DNA of 64,000 nt from Rathayibacter sp. VKM Ac-2879 (GTDB taxonomy: Bacteria > Actinomycetota > Actinomycetes > Actinomycetales > Microbacteriaceae): assembly GCF_015351245.1 (NCBI RefSeq), contig NZ_JADKSO010000002.1, forward strand, positions 558,001 through 622,000. The letters are read 5' to 3'. The position numbers were made by a program, and so were the translations under genes. Position 1 is the first letter of the stretch, and each line of letters starts with the position of its first letter. Below, in pieces: positions 1 to 11,565 of the stretch. The notes beneath the pieces are model-generated. The model was not told where the DNA came from. It saw only the letters and a program-made list of their open reading frames with translations, and made no database searches.

Positions 1-2414
1 CGATTGTAGCGCGCTCCCCCACACACCTCGCACGCGACGTAGACGTCGGGCAAGAAGTTCATCTCGATCTTGATGGTTCCGTCGCCCGAGCACGCCTCGC
101 AACGGCCGCCCTTGACGTTGAAGCTGAACCGGCCGGGGAGATAGCCGCGAGCCTTCGCCTCGGTGGTCTCGGCGAAGAGGTTGCGGATGCGGTCGAAGAC
201 GCCCGTGTACGTGGCGGGGTTGGAGCGCGGCGTGCGCCCGATCGGGTTCTGGTCGACGTGGACGACCTTGTCGAGGTTCTCGAGGCCGGTGACACGCGTG
301 TGCTTGCCCGGAACCTTCCGCGCCCCGTTGAGCTGGTTGGCGAGCACGCGGTAGAGGATGTCGTTCACGAGCGTGCTCTTGCCCGAGCCCGAGACGCCCG
401 TGACGGCTACGAAGGTGCCGAGCGGGAACTCGGCGTCGACCTTGCGAAGGTTGTTGGCGTTGGCGCCGACCACCTTGATCATCCGCTTGCGGTCGATCTT
501 GCGGCGCTTCTTCGGGACCTCGATCGCGCGGCGCCCGGAGACGTAGTCGCCGGTGAGCGAGTGGGTGTTCTCGAGCAGCGACTCGTAGGAGCCGGAGTGC
601 ACGACCGCGCCGCCGTTGACTCCCGCGCCGGGGCCGATGTCGACGATCCAGTCCGCCGTGCGGATCGTGTCCTCGTCGTGCTCGACGACGATGAGCGTGT
701 TACCGAGGTCGCGGAGCTTGATGAGCGTGTCGATGAGGCGTCGGTTGTCGCGCTGATGCAGGCCGATGCTCGGCTCGTCGAGCACGTAGAGGACGCCGGT
801 GAGGCCGGAGCCGATCTGCGTGGCGAGACGGATGCGCTGCGCTTCGCCTCCCGAGAGCGATGCCGCGGCCCTCGAGAGATTGAGGTAGTTGAGCCCGACC
901 TCGATGAGGAAGTCGAGGCGCGCCCGGATCTCGCGGAGCACCTGAGCGGCGATGTGCGCCTCGCGGTCGGTGAGCTCGAGCCGGGCCATGAACTCGTGGG
1001 CATCAGCGAGGCTGAGGTCGGCCACGTCGGCGATGCTGGCGCCGTGCACGAGCACCGCGAGGACCTCGGGCTTGAGGCGCGAGCCGTTGCAGACGGGGCA
1101 CGGCACCTCGCGCAGGAACTCGGCCCAACGAGTGCGCTGGACGTCGGTGTCGGCCTGCACGTACTGGCGCTCGATGTAGGGCACGACACCCTCGAAGCCC
1201 GAGGTATAGCTCATCTCGCGGCCGTAGCGGTTCTTCCACTTGACCTTGACCTCGAAGTTGTCGCCGTGCAGGACGGCCTGCTGCACCTCGGAGCTCAAGC
1301 GCTTCCACGGCGTCGAGAGCGAGAAGCCGAGGTCTCGCGAGAGGCCGTCGAGCAGCTTCTCGTAGTACTGGAAGAGCCCCTTGCCCTGAGTGGTCCAGGG
1401 GATGATGACGCCCTCAGCGATGCTGAGGTCGGGATCGCCGAGGAGCAGCTCGTCGTCGACCGACATGCGCGTGCCGAGGCCCGAGCACTCGGGGCAGGCG
1501 CCGAAGGGGGCGTTGAACGAGAAGGTGCGCGGCTCGATCTCGGTGAGCGAGATCGGGTGGTTGTTGGGGCAGGAGAGCTTCTCGGAGAACGTCGTCCAAG
1601 CGCCGTCGCCCTCGCCGTCGACGAAGTTGATCTGCACGATGCCGTCGGTGAGACGGAGCGCGGTCTCGAGGGAGTCGGTGAGTCGACCGAGGATGTCGGG
1701 ACCGGCGACGAGACGGTCGACCACGACGGAGATGTCGTGCTTGTACTGCTTCTTGAGCTTCGGCGGGTCGGTCAGCTGGACGAGCGTGCCATCGACCAGG
1801 GCGCGAGAATACCCGGCCGCCGTGAGCTCCTTGAAGAGGTCGACGAACTCGCCTTTCTTTTGCGAGACCACGGGACTGAGGATCTGATAGCGGGTGCCGC
1901 TCTCGAGCTCCATCAGCTGGTCCGCGATCTGTTGCACGGTCTGCGCCGCGATCCGTTCGCCGCAGCTCGGGCAGTGCGGCACTCCGATGCGTGCCCAGAG
2001 CAGGCGCATGTAGTCGAAGATCTCGGTGATCGTGCCGACGGTCGAGCGGGGGTTGCGGTTGGTCGACTTTTGGTCGATCGAGACCGCGGGGCTGAGGCCC
2101 TCGATGAAGTCGACGTCGGGGCGGTCGACCTGGCCGAGGAACTGGCGCGCGTAGGCGGAGAGCGACTCCACGTAGCGGCGCTGGCCCTCGGCGAAGATCG
2201 TGTCGAAGGCCAGCGACGACTTGCCCGAACCCGACAGCCCCGTGAAGACGACCATCGAATCGCGCGGGATCTCGAGGTCGACGTTGCGCAGGTTGTGCAC
2301 CCGCGCACCGCTCACCACGAGCTTCGAGACCGACTCGTCGAGCGAGGAGACGAAGCGGTGAAAGGAGGGGGAAGGGGCGGAGGATGGGTCCGTAACGGCG
2401 TTCAGGATCGACAC
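1..2414 (-). CDS. uvrA: UvrA, excinuclease ABC subunit A (3' end outside window)
   Basis: DNA damage recognition ATPase of nucleotide excision repair; UvrA dimers load UvrB on lesions. About 804 residues are inside the window and the C-terminus runs off at base 1. Visible: first Walker A GLSGSGKS near residue 60, the [14 protein letters not shown] segment, zinc-site motifs CPSCGE and [11 protein letters not shown] signature LSGGEAQRI near 520, second Walker [10 protein letters not shown] near 676, and the C-terminal zinc module CEACSGDG. The GTG start (MSILNAV) lies 6 bases after a TACACT box, which fits leaderless transcription. The later GTGs just before SGARVHNL are possible but leave out no domain. 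uvrB lies directly upstream in the same direction. Confidence 0.95.
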   Translation of the reverse strand, partial: MSILNAVTDPSSAPSPSFHRFVSSLDESVSKLVVSGARVHNLRNVDLEIPRDSMVVFTGLSGSGKSSLAFDTIFAEGQRRYVESLSAYARQFLGQVDRPDVDFIEGLSPAVSIDQKSTNRNPRSTVGTITEIFDYMRLLWARIGVPHCPSCGERIAAQTVQQIADQLMELESGTRYQILSPVVSQKKGEFVDLFKELTAAGYSRALVDGTLVQLTDPPKLKKQYKHDISVVVDRLVAGPDILGRLTDSLETALRLTDGIVQINFVDGEGDGAWTTFSEKLSCPNNHPISLTEIEPRTFSFNAPFGACPECSGLGTRMSVDDELLLGDPDLSIAEGVIIPWTTQGKGLFQYYEKLLDGLSRDLGFSLSTPWKRLSSEVQQAVLHGDNFEVKVKWKNRYGREMSYTSGFEGVVPYIERQYVQADTDVQRTRWAEFLREVPCPVCNGSRLKPEVLAVLVHGASIADVADLSLADAHEFMARLELTDREAHIAAQVLREIRARLDFLIEVGLNYLNLSRAAASLSGGEAQRIRLATQIGSGLTGVLYVLDEPSIGLHQRDNRRLIDTLIKLRDLGNTLIVVEHDEDTIRTADWIVDIGPGAGVNGGAVVHSGSYESLLENTHSLTGDYVSGRRAIEVPKKRRKIDRKRMIKVVGANANNLRKVDAEFPLGTFVAVTGVSGSGKSTLVNDILYRVLANQLNGARKVPGKHTRVTGLENLDKVVHVDQNPIGRTPRSNPATYTGVFDRIRNLFAETTEAKARGYLPGRFSFNVKGGRCEACSGDGTIKIEMNFLPDVYVACEVCGGARYN

Positions 2415-2420
2415 CCCGAA

Positions 2421-2426
2421 AGTGTA
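2421..2426 (-). promoter_or_regulatory. Putative leaderless -10 box of uvrA
   Basis: TACACT on the minus strand, 6 bases before the GTG of uvrA. This spacing puts the transcription start at or next to the start codon. No LexA-type box is seen around it. Confidence 0.5.
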
Positions 2427-2493
2427 TGCGGAGCCACCGACATCGCCCGGGGCGTTCGCTCGTCGCTGATCGGGGCGACGACCGATGCTTCGA

Positions 2494-4560
<2,067 letters not shown>

Positions 4561-4567
4561 GGTTCGA

Positions 4568-4573
4568 AGCGTA
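4568..4573 (-). promoter_or_regulatory. Putative leaderless -10 box of uvrB
   Basis: TACGCT on the minus strand, 7 bases before the ATG of uvrB. It decides the start codon, because the GTG further upstream at 4588-4590 would not be on the transcript. A TCGAAC half-site overlaps the gap, but there is no second half for an SOS box. Confidence 0.5.
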
Positions 4574-4681
4574 GCCGCGACCACCGACACGGGAACGGAC
4601 GTGCGCTCGCGGCGAACGAAGTCCGCCGGCCCTCACGCTCGCCGACGGCTGCACCGATCGCCCGCGAGCTGGTCCGGAGCG

Positions 4682-5284
4682 TCAGCGACGTGCGGCGAGG
4701 TGCTCCCATACCTCATCCGCGCGGGAGAGGGTCTCCTCGAGCGACGCCGAGGAGTCGACCACGACGTCCGCGAGGGCGAGTCGCTCCTCGTCACTCGCCT
4801 GCGCGCCGACACGCGCGCGCGCCTCCGTCTCGGTCATCCCGCGGAGCGAGACGAGACGCTGCACACGCGTCTCCTGGGGCGCGTGCACGACGACGACCTC
4901 GTCGAACTCGCCCGCTCCTCGGCCCTCGACGAGCAAGGGCACGTCGTAGACCACGACGGCCCGGGGATCGGCCGCGGCCGCGGCCGCGAAGAGCTGCTGC
5001 GAGCGGACGGCGACCGCCGGGTGGGTGATCGAGTTCAGGTCCTCCCGAGCGGTGGCGTCCGCGAAGACGACCGCTCCGAGTGCCGCCCGGTCGAGCGCGC
5101 CGTCGGGGCGGAGCACGCCCTGGCCGAAGCGCTCGGCGATCGCGGCCAGCGCGGGCGACCCCGGCTCGACCATCTCTCGCGCGATCCGGTCGGCGTCGAC
5201 GACGACCGCTCCGTGCTCGGCCAGACGGCGGGCGACAGTGGACTTGCCGGAGGCGATGCCTCCGGTGAGGGCGACGAGATGCAC
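4682..5284 (-). CDS. coaE: CoaE, dephospho-CoA kinase
   Basis: Catalyses the last step of coenzyme A synthesis, phosphorylation of dephospho-CoA. 200 residues, the usual short bacterial form; the longer fusion with a C-terminal UPF0157/GrpB domain known in mycobacteria is not present. P-loop GGIASGKST at 8-16, DADRIAREM segment near 35, and the VYDVPLLVE substrate-site motif near 113. GTG start 6 bases after TAGGCT. It sits between rpsA and uvrB as in mycobacteria. CoaBC, another CoA enzyme, is encoded far away at 48890. Confidence 0.95.
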   Translation of the reverse strand: MHLVALTGGIASGKSTVARRLAEHGAVVVDADRIAREMVEPGSPALAAIAERFGQGVLRPDGALDRAALGAVVFADATAREDLNSITHPAVAVRSQQLFAAAAAADPRAVVVYDVPLLVEGRGAGEFDEVVVVHAPQETRVQRLVSLRGMTETEARARVGAQASDEERLALADVVVDSSASLEETLSRADEVWEHLAARR

Positions 5285-5290
5285 CCGACC

Positions 5291-5296
5291 AGCCTA
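5291..5296 (-). promoter_or_regulatory. Putative leaderless -10 box of coaE
   Basis: TAGGCT on the minus strand with 6 bases to the GTG of coaE; no Shine-Dalgarno sequence in between. Confidence 0.5.
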
Positions 5297-5332
5297 GCCA
5301 GCGCCACCGCGCCCGGCAGGGCGGGGAACGCG

Positions 5333-5364
5333 GAACGGCCGGCCCCCGAGGGGACCGGCCGTTC
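5333..5364 (-). terminator. Hairpin terminator after rpsA
   Basis: Perfect 10-bp inverted repeat GAACGGCCGG/CCGGCCGTTC with a 12-base loop that holds a further CCCC/GGGG pairing. It starts 18 bases beyond the rpsA stop and separates rpsA from the coaE promoter. There is no T-run, which is usual in high-GC actinobacteria. Confidence 0.7.
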
Positions 5365-5382
5365 GACGCGACGTGCGTGCGA

Positions 5383-6837
5383 TCAGTTGTTCGAGGACAG
5401 CTTCTCGCGGAGCGCGGCGAGCGACTCGTCGTCGGCAAGGGTGCCGCCGGTGGTCGACTCGCTGGTGAAGCCGCTGCCGACCGAGACGCCCTCGGAGACG
5501 GTGGCCGCCTCCTCCTGCGACTTGGCGACCTGCGCCTTGTGAGCCTCCCAGCGGGCCTGAGCAGCGGCGTACTCCTGCTCCCAGGCCTCACGCTGCGACT
5601 CGAAGCCCTCGCGCCACTCGTTGGTCTCGGGGTCGAAGCCCTCGGGGTACTTGTAGTTCCCCTGGTCGTCGTACTCGGTCGCCATGCCGTAGAGCGCCGG
5701 GTCGAACTCGGTGCCCTCGGGGTCGACGTTCTCGTTCGCCTGCTTCAGCGAGAGCGAGATGCGACGACGGTCGAGATCGATGTCGATGACCTTGACGAAG
5801 ACCTCTTCGCCGACCGACACGACCTGCTCGGCGAGCTCGACGTGCTTGCCCGACAGCTCGGAGATGTGCACGAGGCCCTCGATGCCGTCCGCGACACGCA
5901 CGAACGCGCCGAAGGGGACCAGCTTCGTGACCTTGCCCGGCGCGACCTGTCCGATCGCGTGGGTGCGGGCGAAGACCTGCCACGGGTCCTCCTGGGTCGC
6001 CTTGAGCGAGAGCGACACGCGCTCGCGGTCGAGGTCGACCTCGAGGATCTCGACGGTGACCTCCTGGCCCACCTCGACGACCTCGGAGGCGTGCTCGATG
6101 TGCTTCCAGGAGAGCTCGGAGACGTGGACGAGACCATCGACGCCGCCGAGGTCGACGAACGCGCCGAAGTTGACGATCGACGACACAACGCCCTTGCGGA
6201 CCTGACCCTTGTGCAGGTTGTTCAGGAATGTGGTGCGGCTCTCGGACTGGGTCTGCTCGAGCAGCGCACGACGCGACAGGACCACGTTGTTGCGGTTCTT
6301 GTCGAGCTCGAGGATCTTGGCCTCGATCTCCTGGCCGAGGTACGGAGTGAGGTCGCGGACACGGCGCAGCTCGATGAGCGAGGCCGGGAGGAAGCCGCGG
6401 AGGCCGATGTCGACGATGAGGCCACCCTTGACGACCTCGATGACCGAGCCGGTGACGACGCCGTCGGACTCCTTGATCTTCTCGACGTCGCCCCACGCAC
6501 GCTCGTACTGCGCGCGCTTCTTGGAGAGGATCAGGCGACCCTCCTTGTCCTCCTTCTGGAGGACGAGGGCTTCGACGCTGTCGCCCACGTTGACGACCTC
6601 GGAGGGGTCGACATCGTGCTTGATGGAGAGCTCGCGCGAGGGGATGACGCCCTCGGTCTTGTAGCCGACGTCGAGGAGGACCTCGTCGCGGTCGATCTTC
6701 ACGACGGTGCCTTCGATGAGGTCTCCGTCGTTGAAGAACTTCAGAGTCTTTTCGACCGCGGCAAGAAAGTCTTCAGCAGACCCGATGTCGTTGATCGCGA
6801 CCTGCTTGGTTGCCTTGTCGGTCGTTGCGGTTGTCAT
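5383..6837 (-). CDS. rpsA: Ribosomal protein S1
   Basis: Binds mRNA on the 30S subunit. 484 residues with four tandem S1 (OB-fold) domains between about residues 35 and 365. Repeated signatures are GTVVKIDRDEVLLDVGYK, SVIEVVKGGLIVDIG, GVVSSIVNFGAFVDLGGVDGLVH and GKVTKLVPFGAFVRVADGIEGLVH. The tail after the last domain is rich in Glu, Trp and Ala and probably unstructured; four domains plus tail is the form of high-GC Gram-positives. The ATG (MTTATTDKAT) is preceded by GGAG at 9 bases. An in-frame extension upstream is rejected because it crosses the promoter. It is followed by a strong hairpin. Confidence 0.97.
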   Translation of the reverse strand: MTTATTDKATKQVAINDIGSAEDFLAAVEKTLKFFNDGDLIEGTVVKIDRDEVLLDVGYKTEGVIPSRELSIKHDVDPSEVVNVGDSVEALVLQKEDKEGRLILSKKRAQYERAWGDVEKIKESDGVVTGSVIEVVKGGLIVDIGLRGFLPASLIELRRVRDLTPYLGQEIEAKILELDKNRNNVVLSRRALLEQTQSESRTTFLNNLHKGQVRKGVVSSIVNFGAFVDLGGVDGLVHVSELSWKHIEHASEVVEVGQEVTVEILEVDLDRERVSLSLKATQEDPWQVFARTHAIGQVAPGKVTKLVPFGAFVRVADGIEGLVHISELSGKHVELAEQVVSVGEEVFVKVIDIDLDRRRISLSLKQANENVDPEGTEFDPALYGMATEYDDQGNYKYPEGFDPETNEWREGFESQREAWEQEYAAAQARWEAHKAQVAKSQEEAATVSEGVSVGSGFTSESTTGGTLADDESLAALREKLSSNN

Positions 6838-7024
6838 TAAGGGATGCTCCAGGATGGATGGGTCTCGGGCGATGGCGACCGGCGGGCCTGACGGCTCGCC
6901 TGTGCGGTGACCACCGCGATGGTGAGGGATCTGCCTCCGGCTCGGGAGCGACGCTCGGCCGGCTCGGTGCGACCGGGCCTCCTCGCGCGCCGCGGGCACA
7001 GCGGCGCCACAGATGTGACACTCC

Positions 7025-7054
7025 AGCTTAGCCATTCCGCAAGGCGCGTGGCAA
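7025..7054 (-). promoter_or_regulatory. rpsA promoter
   Basis: On the minus strand, TTGCCA (7049-7054), an 18-base spacer and TAAGCT (7025-7030) form the best sigma-A type promoter in the window. Transcription would start near 7018, giving rpsA a leader of about 180 bases. The leader contains a hairpin from GGCGAGC/GCCCGCC at about 6879-6898. Confidence 0.6.
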
Positions 7055-7079
7055 TCCGCGCCGACCGTGCCCGAAGGCG

Positions 7080-8756
7080 TCAGCCGGCGAGGCTCGCTCG
7101 CAGCGTGTCGAGCCCCACGCCGCCGAGGTCGAGAGCGCGTCGGTGGAAGGCGGCGAGCGAGAACGCGGCGCCCTCGCGCGCCTGCGCATCGTCGCGCAGC
7201 TGCTCCCAGATCCTCTGCCCGACCTTGTACGACGGCGCCTGACCCGGCCAGCCGAGGTACCGGTTCACCTCGAAGCGCACGAAGGCGTCGTCCATCGCCA
7301 CATTGGCGCGCAGGAACTCCAGCGCGGAGTCGGCGGTCCAGAGCTCGTTCGAGCCGGGCATCCTCTTCTGCAGGTGGACACCGATGTCGAGCACGACCCG
7401 GGCGGCGCGCATCCTCTGCCCGTCGAGCATCCCGAGACGGTCGGCGGGGTCGTCGAGGTAGCCCAGGCCCTCCATCAGGCGCTCCGCGTAGAGCGCCCAC
7501 CCCTCGGCGTGGCCGGAGGTGCCCGCCAGTTGACGACGCCAGGTATTGAGGCGAGAGCGGTTGTACACCGCCTGGCCGATCTGCAGGTGATGCCCCGGGA
7601 CTCCCTCGTGGTACACCGTGGTGAGCTCCCGCCACGTCGCGAAACGCGTCACACCGGCGGGCACCGACCACCACATGCGGCCGGGACGCGAGAAGTCGTC
7701 ACTCGGGCCCGTGTAGTAGATGCCGCCCTCCTGGGTCGGCGCGATGCGGCACTCGAGTCGGCGCACCTCCTCGGGGATGTCGAACGCCGAGCCTGCGAGC
7801 TCTCTGACCGACCGGTCGCTCGTCTCCTGCATCCAGCGCTGGAGGGCGTCGACGCCCTCGAGGGTGCGAGCCGGATCGGCGTCGAGATGCGCGATGGCCT
7901 CGGCGACGGAGGCGCCGGGCAGGATCTCGCGGGCGATCGCCTCCTGTTCGGCCGTCATCCGGGCGAGCTCGTCGATGCCCCACTCATAGCTCTCGTCGAG
8001 GTCGATGACGGCTCCGAGGAACCGGCGGGAGTGCAGGGCATAGAGCTCGCGGCCGACCGCGTCCTGCTCGCCCGCCGCCGGCGCCAGCTCTTCGCGGAGG
8101 AACCGCGAGAGCCCTCCGTAGGCGGCGCTCGCGCGTCGTGCGCCCTCTTCGAGACGGCCCGCGAGCGAGGCGGGCAGCGAGCCGGAGGCGGGAGCGGCCT
8201 CGGCGGCGAACGCCGCGAAGAACCCGCGCCGGCCTGCGATCTTCTCGGCCTGCTCGGCGACGAGAAGCACCTGCCGCCGAGCCGGGACGACTCCCGTGCG
8301 GACACCCTCGCGGAGGGTCTGGGCATAGCCCTCGAGGGCCTCGGGCAGGGCGTCGAAGCGCTCGGCGACACGCTGCCAGTCGTCGACCGAGGCGGTGGGC
8401 ATCAGATCGAACACGTCGCGCAGCTCTTGTGCGGGCGAGGCGATGACGTTGAGGTCACGCAGAGGAAGGCCCGCCTCGTGGCTTTCGAGGCTCAACCGCA
8501 GCTCGGCGCCGAGGTCGGCCATCGTCACTCGGTCGACCTCATCGGCAGGCTCGGCCCGATCGAGCTCGGCCAGCGTCTGCGCCGTCGCCTCGCGGGCGCG
8601 CTCGAGCCCGGCGGGCGAGAAGTCGCCGAAGCGGCCGTCGCTCTCGGTGCGTCCGATCGAGGTGCCGAGGGTGGGATCGAGGTCGACGAGGGTGTCGACC
8701 CAGCGCTCGGCTATCCGGTCGACGGCGGTGGGTTCGCGGTGGCTCTCGGTACTCAT
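7080..8756 (-). CDS. DUF885 family protein, predicted metallopeptidase
   Basis: 558 residues. The family is widespread in Actinobacteria and is classed with zinc peptidases on the basis of a thermolysin-like helix. Here the helix reads YHEGVPGHHLQIGQ (HExxPxHH), and a downstream HAEGWALYAERLMEGLG carries a likely further metal or catalytic Glu. No signal peptide is seen, so it is cytosolic. The ATG at 8756 (MSTESHREP) is chosen because TAGGCT lies 7 bases before it; the frame stays open ten more codons. It lies between polA and rpsA, all leftward, each with its own promoter-like box. Substrate unknown. Confidence 0.9.
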   Translation of the reverse strand: MSTESHREPTAVDRIAERWVDTLVDLDPTLGTSIGRTESDGRFGDFSPAGLERAREATAQTLAELDRAEPADEVDRVTMADLGAELRLSLESHEAGLPLRDLNVIASPAQELRDVFDLMPTASVDDWQRVAERFDALPEALEGYAQTLREGVRTGVVPARRQVLLVAEQAEKIAGRRGFFAAFAAEAAPASGSLPASLAGRLEEGARRASAAYGGLSRFLREELAPAAGEQDAVGRELYALHSRRFLGAVIDLDESYEWGIDELARMTAEQEAIAREILPGASVAEAIAHLDADPARTLEGVDALQRWMQETSDRSVRELAGSAFDIPEEVRRLECRIAPTQEGGIYYTGPSDDFSRPGRMWWSVPAGVTRFATWRELTTVYHEGVPGHHLQIGQAVYNRSRLNTWRRQLAGTSGHAEGWALYAERLMEGLGYLDDPADRLGMLDGQRMRAARVVLDIGVHLQKRMPGSNELWTADSALEFLRANVAMDDAFVRFEVNRYLGWPGQAPSYKVGQRIWEQLRDDAQAREGAAFSLAAFHRRALDLGGVGLDTLRASLAG

Positions 8757-8763
8757 GCGATCG

Positions 8764-8769
8764 AGCCTA
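8764..8769 (-). promoter_or_regulatory. Putative leaderless -10 box of the DUF885 gene
   Basis: TAGGCT on the minus strand, 7 bases before the ATG. Confidence 0.5.
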
Positions 8770-8804
8770 GCCAGCGCCTCCGACACCTCGGGAGGCGACC
8801 GGCA

Positions 8805-11474
8805 TCAGTGCGCGGCCGCGTCCCAGTTCGCGCCGTGGCCGAGCTGGACCTCGAGCGGGACGCTCAGATCGGCGGCGCCCGCCATCCGCCCGCGCACGAT
8901 CGATTCGAGCACCTCCTCCTCGCCTGGCGCGACATCGAAGATCAGCTCGTCGTGCACCTGCAACAGCATGCGCGAGGCGAGTGCTCGCTCGTCGAGGTCG
9001 GACTGGACCCCGATCATCGCGCGCTTCATGATGTCGGCCGCCGAGCCCTGGATCGGGGAGTTGAGGGCGGCGCGCTCGGCGTTGTCGCGGAGGACACGGT
9101 TGGCGCTCTGCAGCTCGGGGAAGGGCCGACGGCGCCCGAAGATCGTCTCGGTGTATCCGGTCTCGCGCGCCTGCTCGACGACGCTGCGGAGGTAGTCGCG
9201 CACCGCACCGAATCGGACGAAGTAGTCGGTCATGAGCTGCTTCGCCTCGGCGCTCGAAATGCGCAGCTGCTTAGAGAGGCCGAAGGCGCTCAGGCCGTAC
9301 GCCAGGCCGTAGGACATGGCCTTGACCTTGTTGCGCATCGCGGAGGACACGTCGGCGGGCGCGACTCCGAAGATGCGCGAGCCGACGAAGCGGTGCAGAT
9401 CCTCGCCGCTGTGGAACGCCTCGATCAGTCCGGCGTCGCCGGAGAGGTGCGCCATGATCCGCATCTCGATCTGGGAGTAGTCGGCCGTGAGCAGGGTGCT
9501 CGCGGCCTCGCCGTGCACGAAGGCCGTGCGGATGCGGCGGCCGACCTCGCTGCGGACCGGGATGTTCTGCAGGTTGGGGTCGTTCGAGGAGATGCGGCCC
9601 GTGGCGGTTCCCGTCTGGTCGTAGCTCGTGTGGATCCGCCCGTCGTCGGTGACCGACTTCTCGAGCGTCTCGATGATCTGGCGGAGCTTCGTCGCGTCGC
9701 GATGCTCGAGCAGGAGACCGAGGAAGGGGTGCGGGTGCGACTCCTGGAGGTCGGCCAGGGCGGAGGCGTCTGTCGTGTAGCCCGTCTTGGTCGCGCGGGT
9801 GCGCGGCATCTCGAGTTCTCCGAAGAGCACCTGCTGGAGTTGCTTGGGCGAACCGAGGTTCATCTCGTGGCCGATCTCGGCGAAGGCACGGGCGGCGAGC
9901 TCGTCGGCCGTGGCCGTCAGCTCGACGCGGAGGCGTGCGAGCACCTCGGCGTCGATCGCGACACCGCTCATCTCCATCGTCGCGAGCACCTGCACGATCG
10001 GCAGCTCGATGTCGACGAGCACCGACAGCATGCCCTCGCCGAGCCGTTCCGTGAGCGTGCCGACGAGACGGAACGCATACCAGGCCTCGGCGGCGGGACT
10101 CACGGGCTCGGTGGCGGGGACGAGCTGGTTCGGATCGCCCTGCGCCATCGTCTCGTCGAGGTGCTGGGCGACCTGTGCTGCCAGCGTCGCGGGATGGCCG
10201 GTGGGCTGCAGCAGCCAGGAGGCGACGCGGGAGTCGAACGCGAGACCCGCGACGGGGAGGCCGGCGCGACGAAGAGCCTTGATCTGCGGTTTGGCGTCGG
10301 CGAAGTACTTGGGCGCCTCACTCGCAAGCCACCGTTCGAGCGCCGTGTAGTCGGGGCGCTCGGCGGCCCACGGGACGAACGCCGACTCCTTCTCGACCGA
10401 GAGGCCGAGGCCCTCGAGGCCTTCGTCGCCCAGCTGCACCTGCACGGCGACGGGGCTCGTCCCCCGCGCCGAGACGCGGTCGAGCCAGTGCGCGAGCTCC
10501 TCGTCGACCAGGGTGCGGACCGCGGGCGCCGCCGTCGTGACGACATCGCCGGCGAGGGCCGCAGCCGCCCCCTCGACGCCCTCGTCGGCGGCGATGGTGA
10601 GGACGCGCTCCTGGAGGGTCTTGAACTCGAGACGGCTGAAGATCTCGCGCACCGCGTCGGGATCGATCGGCCGCCGGGCAAGATCGCGGGGGCCGAGCGG
10701 CAGCTCGACGTCGGTGATGAGCCGATTGAGCCGACGATTGCGCAGCGCGTTCTCTTTTTGCTCGCGCAACTTCTCGCCGACGACGCCCGTGATCTCGTCG
10801 GCGTGAGCGATGATCTCGGCGACCGTGCCGTACTGGTTGACCCACTTGGCGGCCGTCTTGGGACCGACCTTGTCGACTCCGGGCAGGTTGTCGCTCGTCT
10901 CGCCGACGAGCGCCGCGATCTCGGGGTATTGGTGCGGCTCGACCCCGTACTTCTCGACGACCTTGTCGCGGTCGTAGCGGGTGAGCTGCGAGACGCCCTG
11001 GGTGGAGGGGTAGAGCAGGGTGACGTCGGGGGTCACCAGCTGGATCGTGTCGCGGTCCCCCGAGACCACGAGCACACGGAATCCGGCCTCGGCTCCCTGG
11101 CGCGCGAGCGTCGCGAGGATGTCGTCGGCCTCGAAGTCCTCTTTGGAGACGGTGCGGATGTTCATCGCGTGCAGCGCCTCCTCGAGGAGGGGGACCTGCC
11201 CCTTGAACTCGGGCGGGGTCTCTCCGCGGGTGCCCTTGTACTCCGGGTACTCGCGAGTGCGGAACGAGAAGCGCGAGATGTCGAAGGCGACGCCGAGATG
11301 CGTCGGCTTCTCGTTCTTGAGCAGCAGGATGAGCATCGACAGGAAGCCGTGAATGGCGTTCGTGTGCTGGCCGTCGCGAGTCTGGAAACTATCGACCGGG
11401 AGCGCGTAGAACGCCCGGAACGCCAGGGAATGGCCGTCGACGAGCAGGAGGGTAGGCTGTTCCGGATCTGACAC
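8805..11474 (-). CDS. polA: DNA polymerase I
   Basis: Family A polymerase for gap filling and primer removal, 889 residues. N-terminal 5'-3' exonuclease/FEN domain (LLLVDGHSLAFRAFYAL, the acidic cluster around FEADDILAT, SGDRDTIQLV, GDRD motif). A middle 3'-5' exonuclease fold seems to lack the usual acidic catalytic set, as in other actinobacterial PolA. The polymerase domain has motif A (DYSQIEMR, near 665), motif B (the O-helix region RNKVKAMSYGLAYG) and motif C (VHDELIFDV, near 841). GTG start 6 bases after TAGTCT. It is divergent from the thioesterase gene, 91 bases away. Confidence 0.97.
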   Translation of the reverse strand: MSDPEQPTLLLVDGHSLAFRAFYALPVDSFQTRDGQHTNAIHGFLSMLILLLKNEKPTHLGVAFDISRFSFRTREYPEYKGTRGETPPEFKGQVPLLEEALHAMNIRTVSKEDFEADDILATLARQGAEAGFRVLVVSGDRDTIQLVTPDVTLLYPSTQGVSQLTRYDRDKVVEKYGVEPHQYPEIAALVGETSDNLPGVDKVGPKTAAKWVNQYGTVAEIIAHADEITGVVGEKLREQKENALRNRRLNRLITDVELPLGPRDLARRPIDPDAVREIFSRLEFKTLQERVLTIAADEGVEGAAAALAGDVVTTAAPAVRTLVDEELAHWLDRVSARGTSPVAVQVQLGDEGLEGLGLSVEKESAFVPWAAERPDYTALERWLASEAPKYFADAKPQIKALRRAGLPVAGLAFDSRVASWLLQPTGHPATLAAQVAQHLDETMAQGDPNQLVPATEPVSPAAEAWYAFRLVGTLTERLGEGMLSVLVDIELPIVQVLATMEMSGVAIDAEVLARLRVELTATADELAARAFAEIGHEMNLGSPKQLQQVLFGELEMPRTRATKTGYTTDASALADLQESHPHPFLGLLLEHRDATKLRQIIETLEKSVTDDGRIHTSYDQTGTATGRISSNDPNLQNIPVRSEVGRRIRTAFVHGEAASTLLTADYSQIEMRIMAHLSGDAGLIEAFHSGEDLHRFVGSRIFGVAPADVSSAMRNKVKAMSYGLAYGLSAFGLSKQLRISSAEAKQLMTDYFVRFGAVRDYLRSVVEQARETGYTETIFGRRRPFPELQSANRVLRDNAERAALNSPIQGSAADIMKRAMIGVQSDLDERALASRMLLQVHDELIFDVAPGEEEVLESIVRGRMAGAADLSVPLEVQLGHGANWDAAAH

Positions 11475-11480
11475 AGGGCC

Positions 11481-11486
11481 AGACTA
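11481..11486 (-). promoter_or_regulatory. Putative leaderless -10 box of polA
   Basis: TAGTCT on the minus strand with 6 bases to the GTG of polA. Confidence 0.5.
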
Positions 11487-11565
11487 GCAAGGGCCTCCGA
11501 CACCCGATCCGGCGCTGCCGAGCCCGCCGGAGACGCCCCTCGGAAGCTCCACGACGAGGAGTACC

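Noticed and set aside
4561-4580. TCGAAC near uvrB as an SOS (LexA) box
   Set aside because: Only one half-site; the opposite half at the expected 4-base spacing is absent. None is seen before uvrA either.
6838-7035. In-frame N-terminal extension of rpsA beginning MAKLECHICG, resembling a CxxC leader peptide
   Set aside because: Its start codon lies upstream of the predicted transcription start and the -10 box lies inside it; S1 proteins start at MTTATTDK.
7143-11471. A 1442-codon open frame on the plus strand across the DUF885 gene and polA
   Set aside because: Same reason: antisense shadow of two real genes, no recognisable domain.
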